A stretch of DNA of 64,000 nt from Bradysia coprophila (GCF_014529535.1 NW_023503339.1:248001-312000); one strand, 5' to 3'. Shown: positions 23,464 through 35,519, counted from the stretch's first letter. Notes: a model not told the origin generated them from the sequence alone. Made by a program: numbers and translations.

Positions 23464-23742
23464 TTATTTTCTGAGCAAATTTTCCAGTAACGTCCGATCT
23501 TCACGGCTTACTAGGTAAAAGATTTTATTTGATTTTTCATTCGGTTGAACGTTGGGAGTTTTACTTTTCGCTTTCGGATATTTATCGACATTATTTAAGC
23601 AGGATTGGGCACTTTCGTAGGAACTAACTCTGTCAATTTCTTGATGACTTTTCGAATGGTTCACCACCAGAGAATCCGTAGAGTATTTCCTTTGGCACGT
23701 AGTTCTGTTATGGCCAGTCTTTTTGCACAACGAGCACGGCAT
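23464..23742 (-). CDS. Small zinc-knuckle protein, first ORF of the retrotransposon
   Basis: 92 residues. It opens MPCSLCKKTGHNRTTC, a C-x2-C-x4-H-x4-C zinc knuckle at residues 3-16. A polar tail with no other domain ends in EDRTLLENLLRK. Its stop is about 50 nt upstream of the polymerase ORF start. Zinc knuckles of this kind bind nucleic acid in retroelement ORF1/Gag-like proteins. It is much shorter than usual LINE ORF1 proteins, so a nucleic-acid chaperone role is inference. Confidence 0.6.
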   Translation of the reverse strand: MPCSLCKKTGHNRTTCQRKYSTDSLVVNHSKSHQEIDRVSSYESAQSCLNNVDKYPKAKSKTPNVQPNEKSNKIFYLVSREDRTLLENLLRK

Positions 23743-23914
23743 TTTATGTTTAATCTTTCAAATTACGAGTGTAACAAAACACACACAAAGGCACAATAGT
23801 CACTAGTCAGAGATGATGCAGTCATTTAATGAAAAACAACGCTACCAACTGATAAGATAAGGAAATATCGATGCAAATAGTATCAATAGAGTCACATATG
23901 TTAAAACAAATGTA

Positions 23915-25365
23915 ATGAATTGATTACAACTTGACTATTGAATATGTACATCTCATAGATAATCAAGTCGTATGCAGAGGGGTACACCAGTCTTCGTATT
24001 AAGAGAGATAGATGATTTCGGGGACTCGGGACAATGTCCATGAAATTTTTGTGGGAAGCAGCAAGACAATTAAAATCTTTGTCCTTAGCTCCATTCAAAA
24101 TCAAAGAATCACAATCGTTTAGGATGGCATTTCCCATCGATTATATGCATTTTGACTGAAGTTGAAAGAAATGTATAAATTGTCGGATGTTTTCATTAGA
24201 AATTGGTTGGAAATTGTTCGAGTTTTTAATGGTTATAGACTATATACTATACACCAGAGCCTATTTTCGGGAAAATTTTTTCTTCAAATTTCTCGAATTT
24301 TCTTGAAAATGTTTTTCGAGAAAAGCGAGAAAACTTTCACGAAATTTTGAGAAAATTCAAGAAAATATTTTCTCAGAAATAGACACTGATACACTCGTGC
24401 TAAAAATAAGAAAAATTGACATTCCATCGTCATGTAAATATTCAAGTTTCAATTGGATACACTCGCATGGGACATAGAACTTATATATTTATGAATTATA
24501 AGACATTTTTGGCTTTGATCGTTTTGTGTTAATGTTTCTAAAGTTTTTTTTTTGCTGGTAATCTTTGTCCTATGCGCTCCGAAAAAGTCAATCGAAATTA
24601 TTTTGCTGATTGACCTCTCAGATTGTCGGTATTTGAAAATGACTTTCAAAGCGGCTTCTAGCTCAATAAAGGCTTTTACCTGTTTGAATCAATTTACCAA
24701 AAGTCTCCCCAATGTTATACATTATCCTCCTTGTCGAGCACTATGCGTGTTGAAGTGCACTTTGTTTGATTTAAGTTTTTTAATGAATACAGACGATCCC
24801 ATGTCAGTTAAAAAGAAACATTTCAATGGTAAATGTGTCGCAAGTCCTAAATGTGTCGCTGAATGTTGTCTAATGAATCTAAACACCAGCGGTTCTCTGT
24901 AATGGCTCTTTAATGTACTAAAGAAGACGGTTGTCAATATCGCACATGTGTTGAATGCGTGACATGACAAATTTTATCACATCATATGGCAAATACTTCC
25001 ACGTCTTTCTTTCTAGAGGATCACAATACAAAAACAAAAATGTGAAACGTACCCATTACATGGCCGTATATGGTGAATTTCAAAATGACTTTCAATTAAA
25101 ATTTGAAGAAATACTTAAAAAACGTTTAGGAATTATTATCCAACTTTGTCTAGACTATCTAACTAACAATAAAAAAGACGTGTGTGTGACATTTGAGTAG
25201 GGCCGGAAATCGCCCGAATTCACAGTGTACCACAGTGTGTTACGGAAAAATACGAATGGCGATTAGGGTGTAGGGACTCGCGTCACAGCGTCTTAATACG
25301 GTACAATGATGAGCATGTAGAGGTACGACTTTAAAACAAAATAAAACATATATTGCAAACGTTAC
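23915..25365. other. Non-coding; possible hAT-like MITE remnant at 24255-24389
   Basis: About 24255-24389 starts CAGAGCCTATTTTCGGG, ends in the near-inverse AATAGACACTG, and has the same TCGAGAAA/CAAGAAA interior texture as the element at 62443-62777. ATACAC flanks both sides. A 116-codon plus-strand frame (24552-24902) has no recognisable domain, and I do not call it. Confidence 0.4.
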
Positions 25366-25432
25366 CTGTTATCGTTTGATATGACGGCTGGGATTCAAGC
25401 ATTTGAAATGGATTTCTAACCGCAGACCAAGC
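25366..25432 (-). CDS. Possible internal exon of an unknown secreted protein
   Basis: Bounded by acceptor TTTCAG and donor ACAG-GTAACG. It reads AWSAVRNPFQMLESQPSYQ plus three residues, entering in phase 0 and leaving in phase 1. The only upstream exon I can propose is 30947-30994, which ends in phase 0. No downstream exon was recognised, possibly because it lies beyond the retrotransposon. No family is assigned. Confidence 0.3.
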
Positions 25433-28104
25433 CTGAAAGTTGAATGAAAATTTTATTTCGTTTTTTTTCGTAATGTAATTTGTAATTGTAAAATATGGAC
25501 ATGCAAATGAAACTTTTGAACTGTAGAAACTATATATAGGCAACCATACCTACACATCTTTTTTTCTGAATTAAAACAGCATTTGAATATTTTAACCGAA
25601 ACTGGAACGACACTGAACAAATATTTGCGTACAAAGCATTACATGCAATACAATGGGTTCGCTTGGGTTTTGTTAGGGGTTGGAGAATAAAAACATGACT
25701 AAACATTGTTTACTTTTCCGATGCTCTGTCTATCTAATCGAAATAAGGTTTTGAGTTCTGTCGACAATGTCACAAAGCTAGGGGCGGGTGAGAAAAGTAG
25801 AGTTGAAAATTTAGGTTTCCTTTTTTTTCTCGATTAGTTGTTTGAGGAAAAGAGCCACTGTAATAATACCATTTATCAGGATTATCGCAAAAAAAGGTTG
25901 ACGACACAAGAAGTGTACACATTGAACAATATTCTTTCAAGTATTTAGTTTATGCTAATCACTTTGGGACTTTCGGGTTGAGAAAAAAGAAATATCAACT
26001 TTTCTTACCCTCTTAGACCGTAAACGTTTACATTAAAAGAGGAAAATACAAACTTCAAACGGTTCAGTTGATGTATAAAGGAATAACACGGCAAACGTGT
26101 CACAACGTGATGATTAAACATTTTCGTGTGTTTATTGATCTCGGCTTCGCATCGGATATACAAAATTATGTTTATTAAACAACAAGTGATAAACAGTTGA
26201 AAAGACTGGGTTTCATGTGCATTTTGTTGATCCGAGGCGTAGCCGAGGTCCATAAACACACGAAAATGTGACTTTTTGTTCTTATTCCGAGTTTTGTAAA
26301 TGACCTTACATGCTAATCAAAAGACTTTAAAAATCGATTTGAATGTCGAAGTCATCGATTTCATTTTTCATCGCAATTTTACACTTTCAACTACACTCAA
26401 ACTAAGAAAATTAATTTAAAGGATAACTGTGAACATTAAACCGACGTAGCGGAATGTACATTTTCCCTTTCTATTAACTGACCTTTAACCAAAACACCCT
26501 TCCAATCATTTTTCAGTTTTCAATTTCAATAAACTGTAACATCTGAATCAATGGGTGTGTATCTATAATATAGGTGTTAATGGACGTCGAACATGAACTA
26601 TCAATTAATTGGAAATTATTCAGATGATTCTCACTTCTATTGTCTTATTTGGGTAGGAATTTCTCATTCAGGTAAATTAACTCGATTTGCTCGATTTAAC
26701 ATAAATTTTGGTGTGCGTTTCGAAGCAATGTAAATATTCCTATCACAAATTAGCACGGGCCAATGGTTCCCGAGTTGTTTTTGCTGTCATTACAGTTGTA
26801 TGGCTATGGAATCCATAGAAACGGATGTCATTTCTGGATAATATCTCGACACGTTGTGATTTCGTTGTCTTCTTTATACGTTTTATCGTAGAAAGCAGAA
26901 ATATTTTATATTTGACTAGCTAACCGACCAGACTGTAAATATTATTTAAGTACTGAGAAAAATCTCTGGCCTGTATAGACGATTTTCGGTTCACGATAAT
27001 TTATGTTGGTTAATTTTAAAGAATATTCTACGAATATCCATTGAAAATATAAGATCGCAACAATAGATCATCTTAGCCGTACTAGTTTTGATGCTTTCTA
27101 ATCAATAAATATTGTCTTCGGTTGGTTATGTGGTTATGATTATATCAATTTAAACGAAAGTAAAAATACAAACAACCATGCCAGCATATAAAGCATCAGC
27201 ATTCCCTAGAACGTAATACATTATAAAGTAGCGAAGTTTATAATTGAATTTCTAAGTTCTTGTTTTCAAATGAAATTAAATTCGTTAAGAAATTTCTAAT
27301 ATTTTCGAACGAACTTACATTCTCCTGTAAAACGTGTATAAATATAATAACACGAGTACATCCTATGCGCATTTCCATGGCATATTAGACGTGATATCAT
27401 AAAATTTATGCGAAATATTTATCCCCTTTGCATGTTATGATTTACAGAAACTATACCGCACCACTTGAGTGGAAGTAGTTGGTTTTTATTGCGTATCTAT
27501 ATCTAATGTCACATCTCATTGCGTGTTTCGAGCATTTGTCTCTTCATTCAGATAAGCATTTAACGTTAATTAAATGTCTTAGAATACAGATAACGTTTGG
27601 CTTTAACTTTATGTTATTATCTGTGAAGTATTTAAGTGGGTTGATGGTAAATTATATTTATATCAAAGGAACTCAATTAAAAATCACATTTTCTTAAGCC
27701 CGCTTCTTGAAAATCTGTATTTTACTTACATGCAATGGTGTACCGAAATTACTGAAACGGATTCTGTATGGGTGTTGTATTGTACATTATTTTACAATAA
27801 TCTCATTGACAAATTTAACGTTCAGAAGTGTGGATGTAGACTCTATACTATAGAGATGAAAATGAATTACATTTTCGAAATTTAATTTTTATTGTAACGT
27901 TTAACGTTAAACCACAAAAGCCACTAGCTAAAGCTATTATTAAATTTACGCTCTTAGAGAGAACTTAATACGTCTACACTTGGCCCCAGCCATATGTATA
28001 AAAGTTTATTGTATACTTGTAGCACACGAATAGCAATTCTATTACATTGTAGTTGCAAACTTCGATTCTTCTCTTGTTTAACCTTTTAGAAACTTCAAGT
28101 GTCA
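25433..28104. other. Non-coding; palindromic cassette at about 26118-26275
   Basis: Possible intron of the unknown secreted gene. At 26118-26275 the arms CATTTTCGTGTGTTTAT and ATAAACACACGAAAATG are inverted, with inner blocks ATCTCGGCTTCGCATCGGAT and ATCCGAGGCGTAGCCGAGG. The 3' flank (CCGAGTTTTGTAAATGACCTTACATGCT) resembles that of the cassette at 61510-61645. Otherwise AT-rich with nothing recognised. Confidence 0.5.
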
Positions 28105-30073
28105 GGCGCGCCGACTTCTAGGTGGCGTTGGGTGCCGAAGCACCCAACACCAAAATGCAAGACTTTAGCTAGAACTTATATTCTACTTTCAAAAAAATGT
28201 CATGTCTCAGGCAATTCTATGTATTTCTCACTATCGAGGCTATTCATTTTTTCTTAGAAATGTCTTCTTCTACTCTATCAAAACCAAGAGTACAGACTAC
28301 AATTAGATTTCTGTAGAAAGTAGAAAGCAATGACAAGAATTTGTCGACACAACCTTAACAATTTAAACTCCTAGAATAAACAGTTAGTTGAATTACAAAT
28401 TTCGTACATATTGAAGTATTCAGTGAATGATGTTGACTATGTATTGCGGTAACACATCACTATTATTTTTCTTCATATTTTCATGCCAATGGAAATTTGA
28501 AGATGTAGACAACGGGCGTAGTCAACAGCTTTCGCAGAGTGCTCCAAAATGTACGACATTTCTATTTAACTTGAGAATGTCCCATATATTTATCTATCTA
28601 TCTATTTCCATGCTGAGATTTTAGGAATGTTCACTTACACTTTTTTCCATAACTTTTATAAAACGTACCTAAATATGTCAGTGGAGAAGAAGAGGGATTA
28701 TGTTCCCGATTCTTGAAAAATAGCCAAATTTTGTTTTAATTTCATTAATCGGGAACATCACAGTTCACTCGCCACTAATATTCCTTTTCCATTGTGGATT
28801 TATTACATTATTTTTTTTGTGTGACTTAGGGTATAATAATAGTGTTTTACGTGATTTCAGTGTAACCTATGGTGGTTTTACATCTATATTTTAGGGTAAA
28901 GTTATGTAACAAAGTATAAGTGAATGTATCCGAAAATCTGAGCATCTCGAAATGGCAAAATATAAGAGTAGTTGATTTTTGTTATCACCACACCCAGAAA
29001 CAGTTTCTAGTGGCCTAAAACTACGAAACAGACTTAAAAATTTCTAATTATTAGGGCTCCCAGCAATACACTGGGCTTCTTTTTTAGTTCGGAACATATT
29101 TGAGATTTCTTAGACTTTTAAAAATCATCGATGTTCCCAGTCAACAAAGTGTTTCCAGGTTGTGATATTTTGGTATTTAATTTGAAAATCCATCAGCTAT
29201 TTCAGATTTCACGCCAAAATATTTATCATATAATAGACAAGAAAGAACTTACTTGACTGCGAACATCGATGCCTTTTAAAACTCTGGTAAATCTAAAATT
29301 ATGTTTTTTAAAGATGAACACACTGTATAACTCATAATAATTTTAGGTTATTTCTGGAAAATTTGAAAGAATTTCATCCTTTGTGATCTTCTGTTAGCTC
29401 GAGATTGAAAAATTTCTTGGTTGTGCTAACTTCAGCTACATAGAAAATCAGACCTTGGCGAATTTTAATTGGCACACGAAAGCTCAGCCAAACCCATTAT
29501 TTCTCTTTATCATCTTTTCTATGCTTACAGATCTGAAGGAAAACAAACGTAAAATCGAGTGATGGGTGTTCAACTTTAGAATAAGGGAAAGTATACACAG
29601 ACTCTCAGGTTTGCGAATTTTAATTTTTCGCTAGTTGGTCAATTTATGTTCTTTGTAAATAAGAGCTGCAGAAGAAAATCTTAGATTTTGTTAATCTCGA
29701 CTTAAGATTTTGTCATCCTCACAATTCCTCCTTCAAAGAACGGATATATAACTCCTAGCTCAAAAAAATTGGAATAGGTCTGGTGGCCAGGAAAACGATC
29801 ATAACTAGTAACACTAGATGAAATTTAAATTTTTGCCACCGTTGTCCGAGTAGGAAAAGTTCTAAATTTCCATTGTAAAAAATTTCGCCTGCGGCGCTAA
29901 AGTATTCACTTTTATATCACTAATTTATCGACGTTTAATATGCTGAATACTCAGACTCTGAGTCTAAGAGCTATCTGTATATGTTGAAATTTCAACTGCT
30001 TTCTAAAATGCTTTTTATTGAAAATTTATCTTAGAGCATTGCACCCAACACCCAAACCAAAAGTCGGCGCGCC
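28105..30073. mobile_element. Non-autonomous element with GGCGCGCC ends, 1969 bp
   Basis: The left end GGCGCGCCGACTTCTAGG... and the right end (inverted, GGCGCGCCGACTTTTGG...) are about 33-bp imperfect terminal repeats that include GTTGGGTGC. The left end also folds on itself as GTTGGGTGC-CGAA-GCACCCAAC. The perfect 5-bp duplication TGTCA occupies 28100-28104 and 30074-30078. No reading frame of note lies inside. Transposition in trans is inferred; the superfamily is unknown. Confidence 0.8.
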
Positions 30074-30392
30074 TGTCAAGTGTTTAGCGAATAAAAAATA
30101 AATCTGCTACTTCAATATATCAATATAGTGTTTGGAATAAAATCTTTTACTTCATCTTTTTAACATAAATAGCATATTATTATGTCATTATGTCTTTTTC
30201 ACTACTGTCTTTAACAGATGATGAACAGTCTATGATAGGATGAGAATTCAAGAAATCTATGACTATGTTTCACGAGAAGAAAAAAATCCGAAAGGATGTG
30301 TAGAACTTTGTGAAAGTTCTGTTTTCATGAGGTTTCAAGAACATTCTCAAAAATAGAATTGGTTTTTGAAAAATCTAAGATAAGAAAGTGAA

Positions 30393-30584
30393 TAGTCTAG
30401 TCGATAAGGGCAAACGTTTACCAAAATCAGTTGCTCAAACTGCACTTAAAATACTTCTAAAAGTATTGTAACAAAAAGAGACAAAATTTTTTTTGTCTCT
30501 TTTTGTTACAATACTTTTAGAAGTATTTTAAGTGCAGTTTGAGCAACTGATTTTGGTAAACGTTTGCCCTTATCGACTAGACTA
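30393..30584. repeat. 192-bp near-perfect palindrome (snap-back element)
   Basis: Arms of about 93 bp are almost exact inverses, starting TAGTCTAGTCGATAAGGGC and meeting at an A/T run near 30485-30494. There is no spacer to speak of. The transcript would be one long hairpin. It could be a snap-back MITE or a recent inverted duplication. TGAATAGTCTA occurs on both sides (30389-30399 and about 30597-30607). Confidence 0.85.
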
Positions 30585-30946
30585 GAAGCTTGAGTCTGAA
30601 TAGTCTATATTTATATAATACCAAACTCGAATCTTGCTTGAAAGATAATCAAAATTAATACTACAGATAGATCGATTAAAAATTCTATTATTTTTACTTC
30701 TAAGCTTTGTTTGTTCCACATTTTTTTCTGTGTTCTAACAAGAACTGGTTCACTCAAACGATGAAATTACCGCGGACGCCTAAAATAAGACCTTGAGAGT
30801 AGAACACGAATAAATCACAAAAATATATTTAGGGGCATGCGGTCAAAGTTAATTTAATACACAACAGTAAGGGACAAAGAGAACAAGGCAAAATCATAAG
30901 TTAAAAAAAATTGCTAAGTGGTCGTGAATTCAAAGATTTTACTTAC

Positions 30947-30994
30947 GTTTGCACTAAAAATAACGGCAAACAAAAGTCCAAAAGTTCCTTTCAT
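30947..30994 (-). CDS. Possible signal-peptide exon of an unknown secreted protein
   Basis: ATG at 30994 opens MKGTFGLLFAVIFSAN, a short basic start and hydrophobic core, ending at a strong donor GTAAGTAA in phase 0. It is compatible in phase with the exon at 25366-25432, which would imply an intron of about 5.5 kb containing two repeat elements. This rests on signal-peptide character and splice sites alone. Confidence 0.35.
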
Positions 30995-32379
30995 ATTCCG
31001 TTTCTTTATTTGTATCTCCTTTGATAATTTAGACTACAAGTTGATATCTATTTTTACTTTTAATTGACACCTTTTCTGAGCTGTATTTTGTTATGAAATC
31101 CTTAGTCCACGATACACACGACAAACGGGCAGAACAAAAGGGACAAAAGAATTAAAACAAAAAAAGTATCAAAACCAAACTTATGAAATCGTCAACATAT
31201 CAAATGTCTCACAAAATTAACCACTTTGTCAATCAACCGAATCGCTCCTCAGATAAAATACAATAGCCAGTTCCGTTCAACCGTAACCGAAATCTTTTTA
31301 ACAGTAAGCTTTTACGATGCGTTGCGCTTAACTTTATATTGGCAAATGATTGGAAACAGCTTTTGCTGGAAATGACGATGGTATCACATGTAACTACTCC
31401 TTATATACCCTTTTCGTTAGAATGGTGGGAAGCCGAAAATGTATTTTTATTTGTTGAAAGTCGGTGTATAATTTTCTGTATCAAAGATAACTTGCTTCAT
31501 GCGTCGATTTTCTACATTTTTATACAGGACTTTTTTTGAATGAAAATGATATGGGAAAAGCTTTCTAGTTTACTTTATTACACACAAGTAATTGAGATAA
31601 TTGAGTGTGTGTGTGTGTGACAGGAATTCATTTTTACTTCGTTGCATAAAATTAAAAAAAAATCAAACAGGAAGTTTACAATGAGGAGGATCTGCTTCTC
31701 CGTTTTGTTTCGCTTAAGAAACAACATAGTGATGAATAAAAAAATTGTTACAGGAAAATTTTTCGGTTCATTGGATGGCTTTACATTAAATATCAATTCG
31801 ATTATTGATATCTAATATTCAACGGAAAATTGAATGAACCGAAGACATATACATAGAATGGATGAGGGGGTCGAAAAAAGTATAGAAAAGTTGTATACAT
31901 TTTATGATTTATTATACAATTTTCTCGAATTTATGTTGAACTTTCTTGGCACACATATGCTGTCTTTTGTATGTATCAGCTTGTTATAACACCCGTATGT
32001 ATACAATTTTCTGTTAAATAATAAATTACATAATATGTGCAGTGTACCATTGGAACAGATGATAATGTGATCCATTTTATTGCAATATATTAATTATAGA
32101 AAAACCTACCGAACATACACAACACATTCCATGCATCAAAAATTGAATGCGAATTTTTTATGCAGGTCGACACTATGTGATAATGTAGATGACTATGTAA
32201 GATTCACAGAGGTGAATCTCAGAATGACATCAATATTCGAAGTTAGATTTCAATATAAGTCTCCGGAGAGACGATAGAGTGCTTGAACGCTTGTTTCTAA
32301 TTTCTGGCAATAATTTGTGATATTTATATTTTTTTTAAATGTTGTGCAAGTTATTATGAATTCTAATTCGCATACACCA
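30995..32379. other. Intergenic; (GT)n run at 31603-31620
   Basis: Upstream side of the possible secreted gene. It contains a short GT microsatellite and AT-rich sequence. I see no gene. Confidence 0.5.
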
Positions 32380-33441
32380 CACGGTGGGGCTGAACAACTT
32401 TATTTTGCGAAGGTCGTGAACATGGGATATTTTTACTGAAAACGATAGAGGGATATGCTACGAGTAATTATCAAGTGAAATTGAAATCAGTTTGCAGGGA
32501 TAGCATATAAAATTTCCAAGTATTAACTCTTTCATGGGACACATGGGATACAGAAACAAATGTAATGGATTTTTAAGAATCCAAGTGGTGGTATATGAAT
32601 GAAAGAAGCTCCTAACATTCATTTGAGACCCAATACACAACCATTTAGTCAAACGAAATTCAATTTGAGAAGATTCGATATCACCTCGAGGAACTTTACA
32701 TTTGTTCTTCAAAAATTCGAATTTTCGTTCAAAAATATAAGCAAAACATTTACATCAAGGTTTAACTTACTCGTCTTACAAATTTTCAGAAAATATAACA
32801 AATCTCACGGTTTTTGCACTGAACAGGCTATGGAGTCTGTTCATCACGAGTTCAAATTGTACTGGAAAAACTATCAGTTGGATCCTGCACACAAAGAATA
32901 TTCAAACTTTGCATTAAAAGCTGGTTTTGATATAAATTCTTTTCATTCCTAAGAAAACTCTAATGATGAGTTGATCTCGGTTTATAATTTTTTTATTTTA
33001 AGAGAAAAATTATGGAAAAAACGTTGAATAAATGTAAATATTGCAATTTTTTGGTTAAAACTGAAATTGCTGCAAAAAATTGAAGAAATTAGAATTTCTG
33101 AAGAGCAAATGTAAAGTGTAAATCGATCGCTTCGAGATGATGCCGAATCTTCTCAAATTGAATTTCGTTTGATTAAATGGTTGTGGATTGGGTCTCAAAT
33201 GAATGTTAGGAGCTTCTTTCATCCATATACAACCACTTGGATTCTTCAAAATCCATTAGATTTGTTTCTGTATTGCATGTGTCCCATGGGAGAGTTAATA
33301 CTTGGGAATTTTATATGCTATCCCTGCAAAAGGATTTCAATTTCGCTTGATAATTACTTGTAGCGTATCCCCCTATCATTTTCAATAAAAATATCCCATG
33401 TTCACGACCTTCGCAAAATAAAGTTGTTCAGCCCCACCGTG
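32380..33441. mobile_element. Foldback element 1 (about 310-bp inverted arms) with a coding remnant
   Basis: Ends CACGGTGGGGCTGAACAAC and its inverse; arms of about 310 bp remain collinear (TTATTTTGCGAAGGTCGTG, CATGGGATA, GGATAGCATATAAAATTTCC and others). ACCA flanks both sides (32376-32379, 33442-33445). The loop contains a plus-strand coding-like tail (about 32800-32952) reading SHGFCTEQAMESVHHEFKL and further, ending in a stop. From memory of such tails this resembles the C-terminus of a DNA-transposon protein; a search is needed. Confidence 0.75.
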
Positions 33442-33464
33442 ACCATAATAAACAAAGTCTTTCA

Positions 33465-34644
33465 GTATACGCCATCATCATTGAATGAAAATTATCTCTT
33501 AAGAGTCAATTTGCCCAAAATTCGAACAAGTTCAGTTGTATGAAACAGGAAGAGAAGCCATCAGCGACTTTTGGAGGGTATACAGTAATTGAATCAGGTG
33601 ACCCTACTGTCATTCGCAACAAAAAAAATCCTCGTAGTAATTATGTTTTCACGCCAGAAATGATGAAAAAATGGTCTGCACTAGGGTCACCAAAACAGTT
33701 TTTGTTGGTGAGGACGCATATGTTGACCTTTAAAAAATTTCGAAATTTTTCGTGTATGCAGTAGCTATTTTAGGGGGAAAAAATCCAACTTTTGGAGAGT
33801 GTTTAAAAAAAACTACAACGATAGACTTGGAAGATATGGGTGTCGTTGGGCAGGTAGTGACACCATGAACCTGCTTCGGCACGAATTTTGTTTAGATTCA
33901 ATCTTGCTAACACAAAAATTCTCTAGAATTCCACTTTTCTTCTCTTTTATTTTAATTTTTCTGACGTGTGAGACGACTTTAAGTCAGGGCTGGAGATACT
34001 GCCACCTTACACTTCGAGAAATTTCGTTAGGGGCCTATAAAATTTGAAGAAAAAAAAACAAATAATTCAATTTTGTCATATAAAAATTCACACGTTCCTC
34101 TGGTATCTCCCGACTTCCCAGTATGGCCAGTGCGGCACTGTATCAAGTTTTTACTAGCATATTATAATCGATTTTTTACGTTGGCCACTTACCCGACGGA
34201 TTTGGAAATATGTCGATTTTTTCGGATTCGTGAAATTTTTTCAAATGCTATCGTTAAGTGGCGTCCCGTATTGTCGGTGATATGCAACAAAAACTATTTT
34301 TTTAAACATAATTACTTCGAAGATATTTTTTGTTGCAAATGACTCCAGGAGGGTCCCCTGATTCAATTACTGTATAGAGTGTTATGATGAAAGAGAAGAA
34401 GATATTTTGACAAGTACCCCAAGGCAAGTTAAAATAAACTGGTCTTCTGTCCTCTCGCTCTCAACGTACCACGTTGAATGAGAAGCAAATACTTTGACAA
34501 GTACCCCAAGGCATGTTATAATAACTAGTCTTCGGTTTTCTCGCTCTGATCATAACAGTCTATACCCTCCAAAAATCAACGATGGCTTTTTTTTAAGTTG
34601 TTCAAAGTTTTGGAAAATTGACTCTTAAGAACTATGGCATACAC
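33465..34644. mobile_element. Foldback element 2, 24 bp from element 1
   Basis: Imperfect inverted ends (GTATACGCCAT... and inverse of GTGTATGCCAT...), then paired inner blocks: CTTAAGAGTCAATTT, TTTTGGAGGGTATA, and ACAGTAATTGAATCAGG with its inverse near 34357-34373. Near the right side a block beginning TTGACAAGTACCCCAAGGCA is present twice in tandem (about 34407 and 34495). No intact coding sequence. Confidence 0.6.
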
Positions 34645-35363
34645 TTACAATTTGCTCGACAATGCTTATAAACACATCTTTTGTTTATTCATGTATTTAG
34701 AGTACAACTTTCGCTCGAAGGGGAACACATTTAATCCGAGAATTGATGATGTGCAGTTAGATTATGCTCCTTCTTTTTCCATATATATACAAAACTTGCG
34801 TCGTTAATTTGTAGCATGCCATCCATACTTACGTTGTTGGTGGGTTGTGTGGTATTTTCGCTTATCTTACCGTTTATTCACAATAAATAACATTTTAAAA
34901 CAAAAACTGTTGTTTCGTATAGTGTACTTGAATGAATAGGGATTGGATAGAAAATATTGCCTCAATGTAAATTGTGTTTGGAAAGATGGTGTAATGGATA
35001 TGTTTACAATACCATCGATTACGTTGAAATTGTAAGAGATTTTTTGAATATATTTGAGAATCTGTAATAAAAATAGAAACGATTTGTAAGGAGGAACCTT
35101 GTTGCTGTGACAACAACAATCATTTTTGTAGATAAATGGTAAGAACGTTTACTTAGTCCACACATGTGGCTCGGAGACGGTGCGATGAGAATTTACAATT
35201 TTATAATGGGTATATTGTTAAACTTTAAAATGTCCAATGCGATGAAACTTTCATCTGAAATAAAGTTTTTTCTTTCATGCTTTTTAGTTGGACGAAGCCT
35301 GAGCGGTTATAGAATTTACAGATCCTAATATTTTTCTATAAATAGTTTTCCGTTCATATTGCT
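34645..35363. other. Intergenic, nothing recognised
   Basis: AT-rich sequence without reading frames or repeats that I can support. Confidence 0.4.
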
Positions 35364-35368
35364 AAAGG

Positions 35369-35514
35369 TGCTGTCCATAAATGACGTCCACTTCAAGGGG
35401 GATCGAGTATAATCACGTGAGTGTAACACGTCATCTTAAAAGAAAGCCATGGACCATTTGGTAGTGAGACCAAAAATGTTGGGAGAAATCGAACCGTCAT
35501 TTGTGGACGTCCTC
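35369..35514. mobile_element. MITE, 146 bp, with 5-bp duplication
   Basis: The left end TGCTGTCCATAAATGACGTC faces the right end GACGGTTC...GACGTCCTC; GACGTCCACAAATGACG is the inverse block. AAAGG flanks both sides (35364-35368 and 35515-35519). Short elements with CCATAAATGACGTC ends are common in insect genomes. Non-coding. Confidence 0.65.
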
Positions 35515-35519
35515 AAAGG

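Larger units (their letters stand above)
19057..23904 (-). mobile_element. Three-ORF non-LTR retrotransposon with restriction-like endonuclease
   Basis: On the minus strand there are a CCHC protein (23464-23742), a PHD-RT-endonuclease protein (20161-23412) and a T5orf172 protein (19236-20054, open to 20108). They follow each other with gaps of about 50 nt, all in the same direction. Candidate boundaries come from a shared 10-mer AACAAATGTA at 19047-19056 and 23905-23914. GAAATATCGA at 19059-19068 and 23862-23871 is an alternative. Both are AT-rich matches and unproven as target duplications. No poly-A tail is visible at the 3' end. RT plus C-terminal zinc knuckle and restriction-like nuclease place it in the R2/NeSL/R4 assemblage; the clade is not resolved. 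Confidence 0.75.

Noticed and set aside
24552-24902. 116-codon plus-strand frame
   Set aside because: No motif, no signal peptide and no splice context. The length is within chance expectation for this amount of sequence.
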